From Symbiodinium kawagutii (lineage: Eukaryota; Sar; Dinophyceae; Suessiales; Symbiodiniaceae): 64,000 bases of DNA. Each line of letters opens with the position of its first letter. Position 1 is the stretch's first letter. The stretch spans positions 72,646 through 136,645 of the forward strand of contig VSDK01010369.1 in NCBI GenBank assembly GCA_009767595.1, read 5' to 3'. A model generated the notes under the pieces. That model worked only from the letters and a program-made list of their open reading frames with translations. It searched no databases and was not told the origin of the DNA. Shown here piece after piece: positions 10,592 through 20,525 of this stretch. Position numbers and translations under genes: made by a program.

Positions 10592-10710
10592 CATATGAAT
10601 GTTTCCTAAAAGAGGGGTACCCCCAAATCATCTAGTTATGAACCATTTATAGTAATAAACTCATCATAACTTTGGGGCTCCCCTATGACTTGAGGTTCCC
10701 CCCTCATATC
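10592..10710 (+). mobile_element. MITE-like family A copy
   Basis: Flanked by CATATGAATG and CTCATATC. Left arm GAGGGGTACCCCCAAATCAT, interior ATTTATAGTAATAAAC, right arm TTTGGGGCTCCCCTATGACT. About 119 bp and strongly foldable. Confidence 0.75.
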
Positions 10711-10739
10711 AAACCACACCGGCCCTCCATGATCACCAG

Positions 10740-10848
10740 GAAGCACCCACGGCGTCCAGTAGCGTCACCAGATTTGTCGGGGGCCAGGATGGGTTGACCA
10801 CTCCGCGGGGTTGCTCCATGGCAGGGGTGGATCATGGCACACGAGTGG
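10740..10848 (+). CDS. Candidate exon, unknown protein
   Basis: Acceptor ATCACCAG, then frame EAPTASSSVTRFVGGQDGLT..., open to a GGTTTC donor region at about 10848. Starts 30 bases after a family A element. Product unknown. Confidence 0.35.
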
Positions 10849-12105
10849 GTTTCCCCTAGGATCAGCTGGTAGTGTTCCAAACATTTCTCCAACCTTTGTA
10901 AGAAGGGGATTGAAAGCAACGATGCCAAATAGATGATTGAAACCATCGCTGTAGAATGGATTGCTGTTTGGTCGACAAGCACATGATTTGAACATTTGGC
11001 AGATAGTTCACCTCTTGGAAAACACGACTTTTCTGCCGAAGGGTGGGCGACTTTCGCGTCCGACAGGTGTTGTCATGACTACGGCTCGGTATTCGTGGAT
11101 TCTTCCTATTCAGCCCCTTCCCTGGGGATCATCACCCCATGGCCAGTGACTAGCCTTGTTCACCCTGGTGATTCTTGTTTCGCTCAACTGCTACCCATAG
11201 TTTCCCCGCAAGTGGGGCTGTCCGCTGTCTGGCCGCAGAGTTCTGAGCATACCAGTCTGCCAATGTGATGTAGCTATGCACCATGGACATCCTCAATGGT
11301 GGCTCCAAAAGTCCAAGCTGTCACAGAAAGACGTCAAGGGGGTATCCAGAATTGTCTATGGCTATATCTGTATGCATAAATATAGATACCAACAAACGAA
11401 TTCAAGTCTCTCTTTAGGCTCGCAGGCGCAAGAGGCAGGATATAGAGAGAACAGAAATCAGCTTGTCTCTACTGGGAATTTTGGCAATGGTCTCGGAAAT
11501 CTGCAGCAATATGCGAATCCCCCGATATTGGACAATCCTAGACAGCTCACACAACTGTCCAAATTTGCTTGGGATTCACCACGTCTCCCGATTCCCGTAC
11601 CAAGAAAGTGCATGGGCGTCACATGAGGTTTCACATTCTGTCAACATGTCAATTTTGATGATGGGAGATCTCCAAAATGCACATCGACATTGTCAAGAAT
11701 CCACATGGTTCAAAAATATGAGTCTCCAGTGGGAATCTGAGATAATCATCCTGCTGGCTTGGGTAGTTCCAGAGCTGAGCATTCTTAGTTGGAAACTGAC
11801 TGGGGACCCGCACGGCCAGTTGCATGCTGTACCAAACATTCAATCTATATGGCCCTGTGTCAAGAGCCTCCTGTACCCCTAGCTGAAGAAAATCGTCGGC
11901 CCGCAGATGTTTAGCGTTGGGATGACCAATTCATTGGATGGTTACCCAACTGGCCCCCCCATATTCAAGGGTTGGTCCATTTGGTGAAACATTTTGCTGA
12001 TTTATCATCGTAGGTATTAAAAAATGGTTAGTTGACTCAGATTTTTCATGACGGGGTGGTGAGCACCACCAACCAGGTTGGTTCTGACCAACGGCTCGCC
12101 GTTAG
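10849..12105. other. Stretch with ORFs but no supported gene
   Basis: Several + strand ORFs of 62-139 codons overlap here (10961-11882), e.g. one reading GWATFASDRCCHDYGS. Composition is neutral and no domain is recognised. 11040-11260 is the most exon-like part. Confidence 0.3.
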
Positions 12106-12186
12106 TGGCCCGAGCCGTCAGCGCTCACTACCTGGCGGTCGTTTGAGGTCATGAACCTGGATGGCAATGGGAATGAGCCCATCCCG
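12106..12186 (+). CDS. Candidate exon, unknown protein
   Basis: Acceptor GCCGTTAG, then frame WPEPSALTTWRSFEVMNLDG... and a GTGTGG donor at 12187. The LDGNGNE stretch resembles a calcium-binding loop, but a single loop does not identify a family. Confidence 0.45.
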
Positions 12187-12783
12187 GTGTGGGGAGCCAT
12201 GGAGCCTTGAGCTGCCCTGGGGGCTGTGATGGGTGATGAAACGGGTGACCCAAAAGCAAGGTTGATACCCTGAACTTGGAGATTTTTGATTACTATTTTT
12301 TGATGATGATTACTATGATAGTAGATTACAATTGTTATTATGATTACAAGGATCGTATAGTTATTCATGATCTGAATTTGGTTTTCCATGAGCGACTACT
12401 GTCGGTGTCAGACCTGACATGATGCTGTGGCAAATCTGCTTGCTTCTCGATGGGGGTGAGCAGCTAGCTGTGCCATGTGTCCAGTTCGGGCTGCTTGAAA
12501 TCTTGAAGCACAAAGTGCACATCGTGTCTGGATGTGTCCATTTCTTCGTGTAATCTCCACTTCAACCAAGCAACGACAAAAGTGCTGGTTGATTCATCAT
12601 TCTGGATTGTAGCAGATGAGTAACCTACGTGACAAGCAATCCTATCAGACGATAAAGATACTCAACAAGCGAAGTGTATCTAGTGATATCAATCACAACT
12701 GGTGGCCAGTGGCTACCCTAGTTGTTAACCAACCTAGTAGCTGGGGGCCTCGCCAACTATACGTGGTGACAGCCACCTGGAAG
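12187..12783. other. Stretch without a supported gene
   Basis: An ATGATTACTATGAT low-complexity patch at 12295-12350. A possible exon-like frame (LLDGGEQLAVPCVQFGLLEI) lies around 12450-12560 but lacks clear borders. Confidence 0.3.
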
Positions 12784-12843
12784 CGATGAGGCCCGCCTTC
12801 CTGGCCTATGTGGAGCAAGGAGGACGGGGCATAAGGATCAACG
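12784..12843 (+). CDS. Candidate exon, unknown protein
   Basis: 60-bp island after TGGAAG. The frame reads MRPAFLAYVEQGGRGIRING and ends at GTAGCA. It abuts a GGTT array that starts within ten bases. Confidence 0.45.
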
Positions 12844-12846
12844 GTA

Positions 12847-12930
12847 GCATGCTGGGTTGCTTGGTTGGATTGGTTGGGTAGGTTGGGTGGGTTGGTGGGT
12901 TAGTGGGTTGGTTCGTTGGTTGGTTGATGC
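12847..12930. repeat. (GGTT)n-like tetranucleotide array
   Basis: Interrupted GGTT/GGGTT units, related to the arrays at 643-774 and 3539-3586. Confidence 0.85.
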
Positions 12931-12938
12931 TTGGCCAG

Positions 12939-13080
12939 ATCCAACATGTTCAGAGCTATGCCGTACCAGCTGCGGTACACCTGTGGCGGGAAAGCGACAG
13001 TTCTGCGGGCCATGTCTTTGATGCAGAGCTTGGAAATGCTGGTGGGTCCGCCCATCGAAGGACATTCGCACATGGAGCTT
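12939..13080 (+). CDS. Candidate exon with consensus donor
   Basis: Acceptor TTGGCCAG and donor GTAAGC at 13081 enclose 142 bp. One frame reads NMFRAMPYQLRYTCGGKATV..., another VPAAVHLWRESDSSAGHVFD.... Both are open, so the product is not fixed. Among the strongest splice contexts in the window. Confidence 0.5.
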
Positions 13081-13424
13081 GTAAGCATGACAGTAAGAGG
13101 CTGATAGTTGATCCTCACAACCTCCTACTGCATGGGAATAGCCAAAGGCTAATATCGAAACATATGGCAAATACCAAAATCATCGCAAACAAAATCAAAC
13201 ATGATCATCAGCAACTTGATGTATATCTTAGATTTTTGTCTATACATATGTTTCGAAATCAATACACATGTATATCTACATCATTTATAAATTAGATTAT
13301 GTAATTCTACGCTGTATTTTTAAATATTTCTCAAAATCTATACACAGTAATTACACTTTTATAATCATAAATAACACTTCAATCAATACACATGCATATC
13401 TACATCAATGTATTACATATGTAC
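13081..13424. other. AT-rich stretch without a gene
   Basis: Leads into a microsatellite. Contains repeated ATACACATGTATATCTACAT-type phrases at about 13260 and 13385. Confidence 0.45.
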
Positions 13425-13560
13425 ATCTATATATATATATATATATATACATGGATATCTATATATTTGTATATATATATATATATATATCAGTGTATAT
13501 GTACATATACACATATATACATATATCTATTTATATATTAAATCTATATACACATATATT
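13425..13560. repeat. (AT)n / ATATAC microsatellite
   Basis: Long (TA)n runs broken by ATAC and ATCT. Ile/Tyr-rich readings are artefacts. Confidence 0.95.
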
Positions 13561-13605
13561 TGTAGATCTCCTGAAGAATTGAAGATCACTGGTGGCACCG
13601 CGCAG

Positions 13606-13692
13606 GCCACACAGTGTTGGACTTCCGACGCTTCCTTCCCTCGGGCTTCCAGCCGCCCCCACGCGATGGCACGGGCCAGGAGGCGTCCCTGG
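13606..13692 (+). CDS. Candidate exon, unknown protein
   Basis: Acceptor CCGCGCAG and donor GTGAAC at 13693. The frame reads HTVLDFRRFLPSGFQPPPRD.... It is the nearest upstream island to the PPR gene and could be one of its 5' exons, but no known PPR N-terminal signature is visible. Confidence 0.5.
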
Positions 13693-14194
13693 GTGAACAT
13701 GTGGCAGAAAAACAGTTCAGTCCATGCATATTTTTTAGATATCAATAGATATGAGTTGAAATAGGTACTTATACATGTACTTAGGTATCTATACATATAG
13801 TAAGTAATATGTGTGGAAATGTTTAGTTTATGATCATATCAGGAGAGTATATGTGGATACATGTGGATTACAGAGCCTTGTGTTTAGAGAAACTATGATT
13901 GGGCCAGAACTACGAAGCAGCGCTCCAAATGGTGGACGTGTTTGGTACTGTTGGGACTGGTGGTTCGTTCCAACGGGAATCAACCACCGCACAAACCGGC
14001 AATAAGCTGCGATTATTCACCCAGAAAAAAAACGAAAAGCTGGGATTACTATCCAACCATCAAATCATCAGGCTCGTAGTGCGACCAACTGGTTTAGAAG
14101 ATCATCTGATGGTACTCATGATGATTGATCGATTATCGATTAACCTACCCGAGAGCTGGGATGCTGCTTATCCAAGTGCTGTTTCCCGCAATAC
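13693..14194. other. Stretch without a supported gene
   Basis: AT-rich. Just downstream at 14218-14262 a small segment lies between TTGTTGCAG and a consensus GTAAGT, a possible mini-exon ahead of the PPR coding region. Confidence 0.3.
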
Positions 14195-14275
14195 GTGACT
14201 TGCCTTGCATTTGTTGCAGCAGTTTTTTCAGTAAGGATCACATGCGATGGGTCCGCTGCAAGGGTAAGTACCTTG

Positions 14276-15433
14276 ATGCTTGCCATGACTTCGCGGTGTT
14301 ATAGAAGGACGTTTGGCACCAGTCGCTGGCGAAGGAAGAGGACTTTGGAAGCTGAAGATTTGATCCAAGACCTTGAACTTGGAGGAAGCAGCTTTCAAGA
14401 CAACTTGAAGACAGTCGCAGAGAAAGGACGGGCTGATTTGATCATTCAAATGTTTGACATCCACTTACAAAAACAAAACATTGTGGCGGATGAACGCGAC
14501 TTCGCAGTTGGGATTTTGGCTTGTGGAAGGTCAAAACTCTGGCGAGACGCTTGCCAGCTCTTGAACCGAATGCCTGAAGTTGGTCTAACAGCCAACGTCT
14601 TCACTTACAATGCAGCCATCACTGCCTGCAGCAGGGAGTGGCAGCAGGCATTGATGCTACTGGGGGCAATGAAGACGGCCAACGTGAAGCCAGATGTGTT
14701 CATTTTCAGCGCAAACATCAGTGCTTGTGAGAAGGGGAGTCAATGGCAGCAGGCGTTGAGCTTATTTCAGGAAATGAAGATATCACAAGTGACCCCAAAT
14801 GTAATCAGCTACAATGCGATGATAAGTGCTTATGAAAAGAGCAATCACTGGCAGCAGGCATTGGTCTTCTTTGGGGCACTGAAGCTGGTAGAACTCAAAC
14901 CAGATGTTGTAAGCTACAGTGCGACCATCAGTGCTTGTGAAAAGGGGGGTGAATGGCAGCAGGCGATAGGCTTGTTTCACGAAATGAAAGCAGCTCAACT
15001 TAAGCCCAACGTGATCAGCTACAGTGCCACAATCAGTGCTTGCCAGAAAGGCGGTCAATGGCAGCAAGCTGTGAGGTTCCTTGATGCTATGGGGACAGCA
15101 GGAGTGAGGCCAAATGTGATCAGCTACAACGCAACAATCAGCGCTTGTGGTAATGTCGGACAATGGCAACAGGGATTGCTGTTGCTGGACACGATGTTTG
15201 CTTCAAAAGTCGAACCGGACATGGTCTCTTACAATGTCCTGCTGGACAATCCTAAGATCTATGCCAGCCAGAGTCTGGGTGGCCGTCTCTTTCACAGTGG
15301 TTTGCTGCCAATTTTGAAGGCCCGAGCGACGGTATTTCACAAGCACAAGCGACTCGGCATTTTGCAAGCTGAGTCAAACCCCACCTCCAAAACTGACGAG
15401 TCGACCATTGTGACGTTCGTTGATGGTATTTGA
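14276..15433 (+). CDS. PPR repeat protein (organelle RNA-binding type), N-terminal and repeat part
   Basis: PPR proteins bind RNA one base per repeat, usually in chloroplast or mitochondrion, and act in transcript processing or editing. Here eight degenerate 35-residue repeats run from about nucleotide 14491 to 15240, spaced 105 nt. Repeat cores read TYNAAITACS, FSANISACEKG, SYNAMISAYEK, SYSATISACEK, SYSATISACQK and SYNATISACGN, each followed by WQQA. The second repeat is two residues short. This ACEKGGQWQQA style is typical of dinoflagellate PPR families. The first ATG (14276) is chosen as start. The frame is open further upstream, and AG|AAGG at 14302 is a possible acceptor, so the true start may lie in an upstream exon. 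An Arg-rich N-terminus (RCYRRTFGTSRWRRKR) would suit an organelle transit peptide, by inference. The tail after 15240 may be read-through into an intron, because an Smr exon follows at 15853. Confidence 0.85.
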   Translation: MLAMTSRCYRRTFGTSRWRRKRTLEAEDLIQDLELGGSSFQDNLKTVAEKGRADLIIQMFDIHLQKQNIVADERDFAVGILACGRSKLWRDACQLLNRMPEVGLTANVFTYNAAITACSREWQQALMLLGAMKTANVKPDVFIFSANISACEKGSQWQQALSLFQEMKISQVTPNVISYNAMISAYEKSNHWQQALVFFGALKLVELKPDVVSYSATISACEKGGEWQQAIGLFHEMKAAQLKPNVISYSATISACQKGGQWQQAVRFLDAMGTAGVRPNVISYNATISACGNVGQWQQGLLLLDTMFASKVEPDMVSYNVLLDNPKIYASQSLGGRLFHSGLLPILKARATVFHKHKRLGILQAESNPTSKTDESTIVTFVDGI

Positions 15434-15670
15434 TGGTCGAAAAGCAATAGCCGTTTCATGCCATTTCCAAATAAGTCTTTTTGCTAATGCTTATTGGGAC
15501 CTTTTTAAAAATGGACCCGGCTGGATTTTGACTCAATGCGATATTCTTAAATTGCGTGGTTATGAACGGTTACATGCGAGAACCCAAGAGTATTTGCTAT
15601 TTCAAAGTGGACAGTACTGGGAATATTTGTGAGCCGTTCATTTTCGGCCACCACCTTGTTTCGTTCCCAG

Positions 15671-15709
15671 CAGATCTGTCACTCGAGACTAGCCGACCCA
15701 AGTTTTCAG
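15671..15709 (+). CDS. Possible mini-exon between PPR and Smr parts
   Basis: TTTCGTTCCCAG precedes 39 bases reading QICHSRLADPSFQ, followed by GTCAGT. Size and borders suit an in-frame mini-exon; support is only local sequence. Confidence 0.3.
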
Positions 15710-15852
15710 GTCAGTCAGTGGTTTCAGATCGTTTTTGCTACAATGATGAACCAACAGTGACGGATAAACAAAGGTTTCGGGGCCTGACAGCAGCTATACC
15801 AACACATGGCCGAGATGAACACGCTGGGCTCATCCATGGTGGCCACGTGCCC

Positions 15853-16095
15853 AGGTTGGAGCTCCACAACCACTCGGAAGGTGCAGCACGGCTCAGCCTG
15901 CAATGGTGGCTGTCCACCACGGTGCTCCAACGCCTGGAGAGTGGCGGGCCATGGTCCTGCAAGGTGGTCACAGGCCACGGGAAGTCCCGGCAGCTCTGGG
16001 ACCGCAGTGACCTCCGAGCGACGGCCCTGGAAGTGCTGCGAAGCTTCGAGCTGAAGCCCTGGATTTTGCCTCAGAGCCTGGCCCGGCAGCGCCAG
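15853..16095 (+). CDS. Smr-domain exon of the PPR gene
   Basis: After acceptor CACGTGCCCAG the frame reads LELHNHSEGAARLSLQWWLS, then further on VTGHGKSRQLWDRSDLRA and LELKPW-like helix residues, ending RQRQ before GTCGGT at 16096. LHNHS corresponds to the LDLHG motif of Smr domains and TGHGKS to their TGxGxxS motif. Smr domains are MutS2-type nucleic-acid-binding or nuclease folds, commonly C-terminal to PPR arrays in plants and dinoflagellates. The open frame lacks a start and follows the PPR ORF by 420 bp on the same strand, so I infer one spliced PPR-Smr gene. The frame continues to a stop at 16143, which could be the real C-terminus. Confidence 0.75.
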
Positions 16096-16111
16096 GTCGG
16101 TGGTTGTCGTT

Positions 16112-16374
16112 GGGGGGTTCTCAACAAAATAGGGAACCCCTAAAAAGATTGGTTTATTATTGTTATTACTATTATTGTTATTATTCCTGTAATGTATATA
16201 ATATATATATATATTTTTTTTTCTTTGTATATCAAAAAATATTATAGTTCTTATTATTATTGCTATTATTGTTATCATTATTGTTATTACTATCTATATA
16301 TATATATAGTATAGATGGTTTATATCAAGGATGATCTAGAGGTACCAGAGGTACCCCTATTTTGAGAAACACCC
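16112..16374 (-). mobile_element. MITE-like family A copy with (TTA)n/(TA)n-expanded interior
   Basis: Left arm GTTCTCAACAAAATAGGGAA and right arm AGGTACCCCTATTTTGAGAA match the family. The interior is inflated by TTATTATTGTTATTATT and (TA)n runs (about 16160-16310). It lies 16 bp after the Smr exon border. Confidence 0.65.
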
Positions 16375-16802
16375 ATGTGTAGATGTGGATCTACCATGGT
16401 GCATCTATGTGACTGTGTATGTATGTATATTAATGCTCTGCATGTAATTTGATGCATTGAATTAGATTAAACTGCAGGTAAGTGTGGTGCAGTTCATGCA
16501 TGTACCTACATTGTAGTCAATGACGTGCATTGAAGAGCAAGATATCATTTTTGCTTCTGCAAACGAGATCATACATACCTACATGCATACTGATAGACAC
16601 ATACAAGTTTTGAAGCGGTTTGGTTGCTTGAAGAAGTACTGGTAGCGGTGTGACTTGTTTGCTTAATATCTATATAAGTCATTGGAAATCCTATATGTTT
16701 GTAATGATGATGGTTAATGATGGATAGTATTTCTGGCATCTGAAACTTCAATCCGACCATTCTGAATGTTTCCTGATTCCTTGACGGCACAATTGCGGCA
16801 AG
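16375..16802. other. Stretch without a supported gene
   Basis: AT-rich DNA with ATGTATGTATAT and TACATGCAT words. Possible 3' flank of the PPR-Smr gene; no polyadenylation signal can be named. Confidence 0.35.
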
Positions 16803-16998
16803 GAACAAGGGGAAGATTGGACTGGCTCTGACCAAGGAGGACTTGCCCAAGCTGCAGAGGGCAGGGAGAATCTTCAGAGCAGAGAATCACAGCGGAAGTT
16901 GACGCCGGAGGAACAACTTCCAGGGTGGCCCGCAGCCCTGCTGGCTATGGTTTTGGAGGACAGATGCCTTCAAAGTCATACCAGCGGATTGGTTGCTT
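16803..16998 (+). CDS. Candidate exon, unknown protein
   Basis: After GCGGCAAG the frame reads EQGEDWTGSDQGGLAQAAEG...QRKLTPEEQLPGWPAALLAM and is open to a TAG. Another frame (KIGLALTKEDLPKLQRAGRI) is open for about 115 bp. An internal GTGGCC at 16925 could be a donor. Product unknown. Confidence 0.4.
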
Positions 16999-17500
16999 AG
17001 CATGTTCATTCACAATATGTTAAGCTGTTGAGCATAAGTATGATTGATTCTTCGTGGAATTCTTGGTGCCCACCAACCGTTTTGGTTCGCACCAGCAGAT
17101 TGCATCGACAAAAAGGCAGCTGGGTTGCTGGCAACGCTGTAGCTGAGATCCGCCAAATGTGTTGGAACCACGGTGATGGTCGAGAATGGTTGTTGATTGA
17201 CCATGGAATGGCTGATAATGTTTAATTAATTGATAGTTGATGGGTTGTTGCTGATTACAGTATTGCATTTCTTTACTGTCAGGGTTGGCGGTTCTTAGTT
17301 TGGTCAGTAGGATGATCCATGACGTTCTCCATGTTGTTGTTTGAGGCCCTTTGGTTCAATTTTGCTTGTCACAGGCCTTCTCCGGTTCTTGGATGTGTCA
17401 TCTCTGTCATTGGATACGAGCCGTAGGATATCAATACATGCACTTTGAATCTATATATGTATATATATATATATATATGTATAAATAGGCAAATAATATA
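16999..17500. other. Stretch without a supported gene
   Basis: Unique-looking DNA, then an AT microsatellite from about 17450. An open + frame at 17028-17225 has no clear borders. Confidence 0.35.
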
Positions 17501-17616
17501 TATGCTACCCCCCCCTGAAGAGTCTACCGGTTATGGTTGTGCAAGGCAAAAATCAAGCAAATATACTGTAAATACCAAGGTACATGTGAAACAGGTAGGT
17601 TTTGGAGGGGGGGATA

Positions 17617-17620
<4 letters not shown>
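17501..17620. mobile_element. TA-nested inverted-terminal unit 1
   Basis: Begins TATGCTACCCCCCCCTGAAG and ends TTTGGAGGGGGGGATAGCAT, with (TA)n on both outer sides. About 120 bp with no coding capacity. The ends are inverted copies of each other. Confidence 0.65.
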
Positions 17621-17650
<30 letters not shown>

Positions 17651-17724
17651 TAGCCCCCCCCTCAGATCCATATTTGACGTGGGTTTTGCCAGCAAATGGT
17701 TGAGATACATGTGCTGCCTATGAT

Positions 17725-19040
17725 AATTTCATTATGGCCTGATTATTCCCTACTGAACTATATCTATTTAGTTATGTATTATTTCATTATGTCCTATTTG
17801 ATTGTGGCCAATTACAATTTATTCTTCAATTATACACATGACTTGACCTACCTTAAAATATTTTACTTGATTTTGACCTTTTATGGGGTCTAACTATTCA
17901 TAAGTTCATATGTGCATATTAGATAAATTTGTGTCATTCCATAGTGCTATCTTTGTGTATTATTTGAGTGTGGCCTATTTAATCTGTTTGAATTTGGCTT
18001 GTTTAATTATGGCCTACTCAATTCTGTTCTATTTAATTGTTGTCTATTCATTCATGGTCTATTCAAATTTGCAGCCCCATATTTAACCTATTTGACTATG
18101 CCTTATCACATTATAGCCTGCTCGTGCCCTGTTTGATTATTTCTCAATAATCAGAGTTTGATAAATAATGACCTATCTTTAAATATGCTTTATCTAATTA
18201 TGCCTTATATTTACCCCATTTGTATTCATGAAAAACCTTTTTAATCATAGCTTGGTGGTGCCATACTGGAAGACAATAAAATACACAAATTTCAGTTCAA
18301 TAGATTGCGCTGTATTTGACCCGTCAAGAATATCTTATTTCATTATAGTCTTTATCGGGATTATTTGATGATTTCATATTTATGCGTTGTGTCCTAATTG
18401 TGTGTTATTTACTTGTGCCCTGTTCAATAGATTAATTACGGCCTATTCAACTATAGTCTACTTAATCTTGCCCTACTTTATTGTGCTCTGTTGACTTATG
18501 GCCTCTTTAAAGATGCTGTCCTACATTTGGCCTTGCTAGTAATGCCCTATGGCATTATTGCCTGACTGTGGTCTAGTTGCTAATTTCCCATGTAATTATG
18601 CCTTATGGCCTGTTTTTGGTCTTGCTTTGTGCAGTTATTCCTTACATGTACCTTATTTACAATACTTTGGGCCTATTTAGTTATGGCTTCATGGTGCCAT
18701 ACTAGAGCATAATTGAATATACTATCATTCAATATCCCACTTGGAGACAAAAATCATGATCCAATGCAAGATTGAATATAGTAAAATCAAATAGTAATAG
18801 CAACTATGAGAAAATAAAATAGAGCACATGTGAGGCATTAGGCAAAATTGAATACAATATGTTTGATCATGAGCAGGCAAGGCATAACTGAATAGAGCAT
18901 GACTAAATGAGACATGCTTGAATCTGGAATAGAAATAGTCACATAGGGTAAATTCAAATAGATGGTGTAATTTGCTAGTGCTCTATTAATTCATGCCCTA
19001 CCTTTACCATACATATATGCTTTGTTTAATTATGCCTAAA
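17725..19040. repeat. Strand-asymmetric degenerate repeat block
   Basis: From about 17725 to 18740 the + strand repeats T-rich words (TTATGGCCTATT, CCTATTTAATT, TTATGCCTTA) every 12-20 bases. From 18740 to 18965 the same words appear as complements (AATTGAATA, GGCATAA, AAATAGAGCA), then T-rich words return to 19040. No ORF is conserved through it. Confidence 0.7.
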
Positions 19041-19067
19041 TTATTTACACAACAGGAAAATCATTTA

Positions 19068-19400
19068 GGCTTTAGGGTTCAGGTTTCAGAATTTGATTTT
19101 TCCCTCTACTTAGGGCATTTGCATTCACAAAGAATGCATTCAGAATGCATTCAGAATGCATTATTCCCCAAAACCAAGATCCAAGATCCAAGATTCCCAG
19201 AAGACTCCTGACCAAAATCTTGGATTCAGGACTTGCCAGAATACACTTTCCAATCCAAGATTTTGGTCAGGAGTCCTCTGGGAATCTTGGATCTTGGATC
19301 TTGGTTTTGGGGAAGAATGCATTCTGAATGCATTCTTTGTGAATGCAAATGCCCTAAGTACAGGGAAAAATCAAACTAAACATTCCAAAGCCTAAACCCT
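19068..19400. repeat. Large fold-back (inverted repeat) with 25-bp spacer
   Basis: Left arm 19068-19226 (AGGCTTTAGGGTTCAGG...ACCAAAATCTTGGATT) pairs with right arm 19252-19400 (AATCCAAGATTTTGGTCAGG...AAAGCCTAAACCCT). The arms are near-identical. The left arm carries one extra CAGAATGCATT unit (three against two). Confidence 0.9.
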
Positions 19401-19586
19401 ACATGGCACCCCCTTTTCATGAAAGGCCATACCGAATGCTCAAAAGAATGCTTCAAAATTCATACCCAAAAATGAGCATAAAACATCGTAAATACTGTGA
19501 AAATGATATCACATATGGATCTTGGGGGGGTACCATATATATATATATATATTTATTTATTTGAACAAATGTATATGCATATATGT

Positions 19587-19682
19587 ATATGGTCCACCCC
19601 CTTACTTCAGTAATCATTCCCAAATCTATTCATCAATCAATGAAAAAAGGTAGACTTTTTTTTTTTTGGGGGGGTACCATAT
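19587..19682. mobile_element. TA-nested inverted-terminal unit 3
   Basis: Left end TATGGTCCACCCCCTTACTT and right end GGGGGGGTACCATA flank about 95 bp and are bordered by (TA)n. The right end follows a 12-T run. Confidence 0.6.
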
Positions 19683-19707
19683 ATATATATATATATATAT
19701 ATATGTG

Positions 19708-19761
<54 letters not shown>

Positions 19762-19762
19762 T
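19683..19762. repeat. (TA)n microsatellite
   Basis: Nearly pure TA with sparse TG interruptions. Confidence 0.95.
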
Positions 19763-20235
19763 TCACTGCGCATAGAACCTGGCATTGGATCCTCCAGGAC
19801 TATCTTGGTATCTATATCTGAACAATTCTCATCCTGCATGTCAAGTTTTGCGCATTTGACCGTTCATCCCTAATCAGCATGCGTTTCGAAACCCCACTGT
19901 ACAACTGATGGCAAGCAAAGAAAAATCCATAAACAGGCCTACATCAGAGGTGCACTTGTAACCAAAACTTACATTCCACCTAACAATCCAATTACACCTA
20001 CAACATATGCTCTAGGGACACCTATGATAAACCAGAAATTCCATGAAGCAGGTGCACTTGTATTCAACCATAGGTTCTCAACCGAGTGATTCATCACCTA
20101 TGATTAGCTAATGATTCAATTATTAGTTGATTGGAATCATCAAGCCAATGATTCTTAACCCTATAATAGCCTGATGATTCTATTCTAATTAGGCATATGT
20201 ATTACGCATAAGAAGGTTTCCAATCAACTCCCAAG
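19763..20235. other. Stretch without a recognisable gene
   Basis: AT-rich. A phrase CAGGTGCACTTGTA recurs at about 19950 and 20050. No ORF of note. Confidence 0.35.
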
Positions 20236-20378
20236 TCGTGGACATCGAAACTCGTCGTCGCCAGGCGGCAGATGATGTGCCAACGGTCATGCGCTCTCGC
20301 TTCTGGTTTGCCTTTGCCGGGCAGCCAAGCGAGCACGGCGTTTTGCGGACTCCTGGTCCTTGGATGAATTCCTCAACG
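20236..20378 (+). CDS. Candidate exon, unknown protein
   Basis: After TCCCAAG the frame reads VDIETRRRQAADDVPTVMRS then RFWFAFAGQPSEHGVLRTPG, open to a GTTTCT donor at 20379 (alternative GTCCTT at 20356). Clear protein-like composition; no family recognised. Confidence 0.5.
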
Positions 20379-20429
20379 GTTTCTCAAGGCAGAACAAGGG
20401 TTAGTGAGAGGGGATCACAAGCAACAATA

Positions 20430-20525
20430 GTAGGGGATATACCAACCATACGGGGATATACAAACCATATGGGGATATACAAACCATCTGGTGGTTGAAT
20501 AGTAGGGGATATACCAAGCATATGG
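20430..20525. repeat. Tandem GGGGATATACAAACCATA repeat
   Basis: Four to five units of about 20 bp with single changes (GGGGATATACCAACCATAC, GGGGATATACAAACCATATG). Confidence 0.8.

Larger units (their letters stand above)
17641..19540. mobile_element. TA-nested inverted-terminal unit 2 (large)
   Basis: Left end ATATATGCTAGCCCCCCCC at 17641 and right end CTTGGGGGGGTACCATATAT at 19521-19540 are inverted relative to each other and lie in (TA)n tracts. This is the same end structure as the units at 17501 and 19587. The 1.9 kb interior holds the strand-asymmetric repeat and fold-back listed next. No transposase ORF is present, so if mobile it is non-autonomous. Confidence 0.5.

Noticed and set aside
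13268-13582. Ile/Tyr-rich ORFs here and at 19583-19873, 29877-30301 and 35008-35526
   Set aside because: Translations of (TA)n and related microsatellites.
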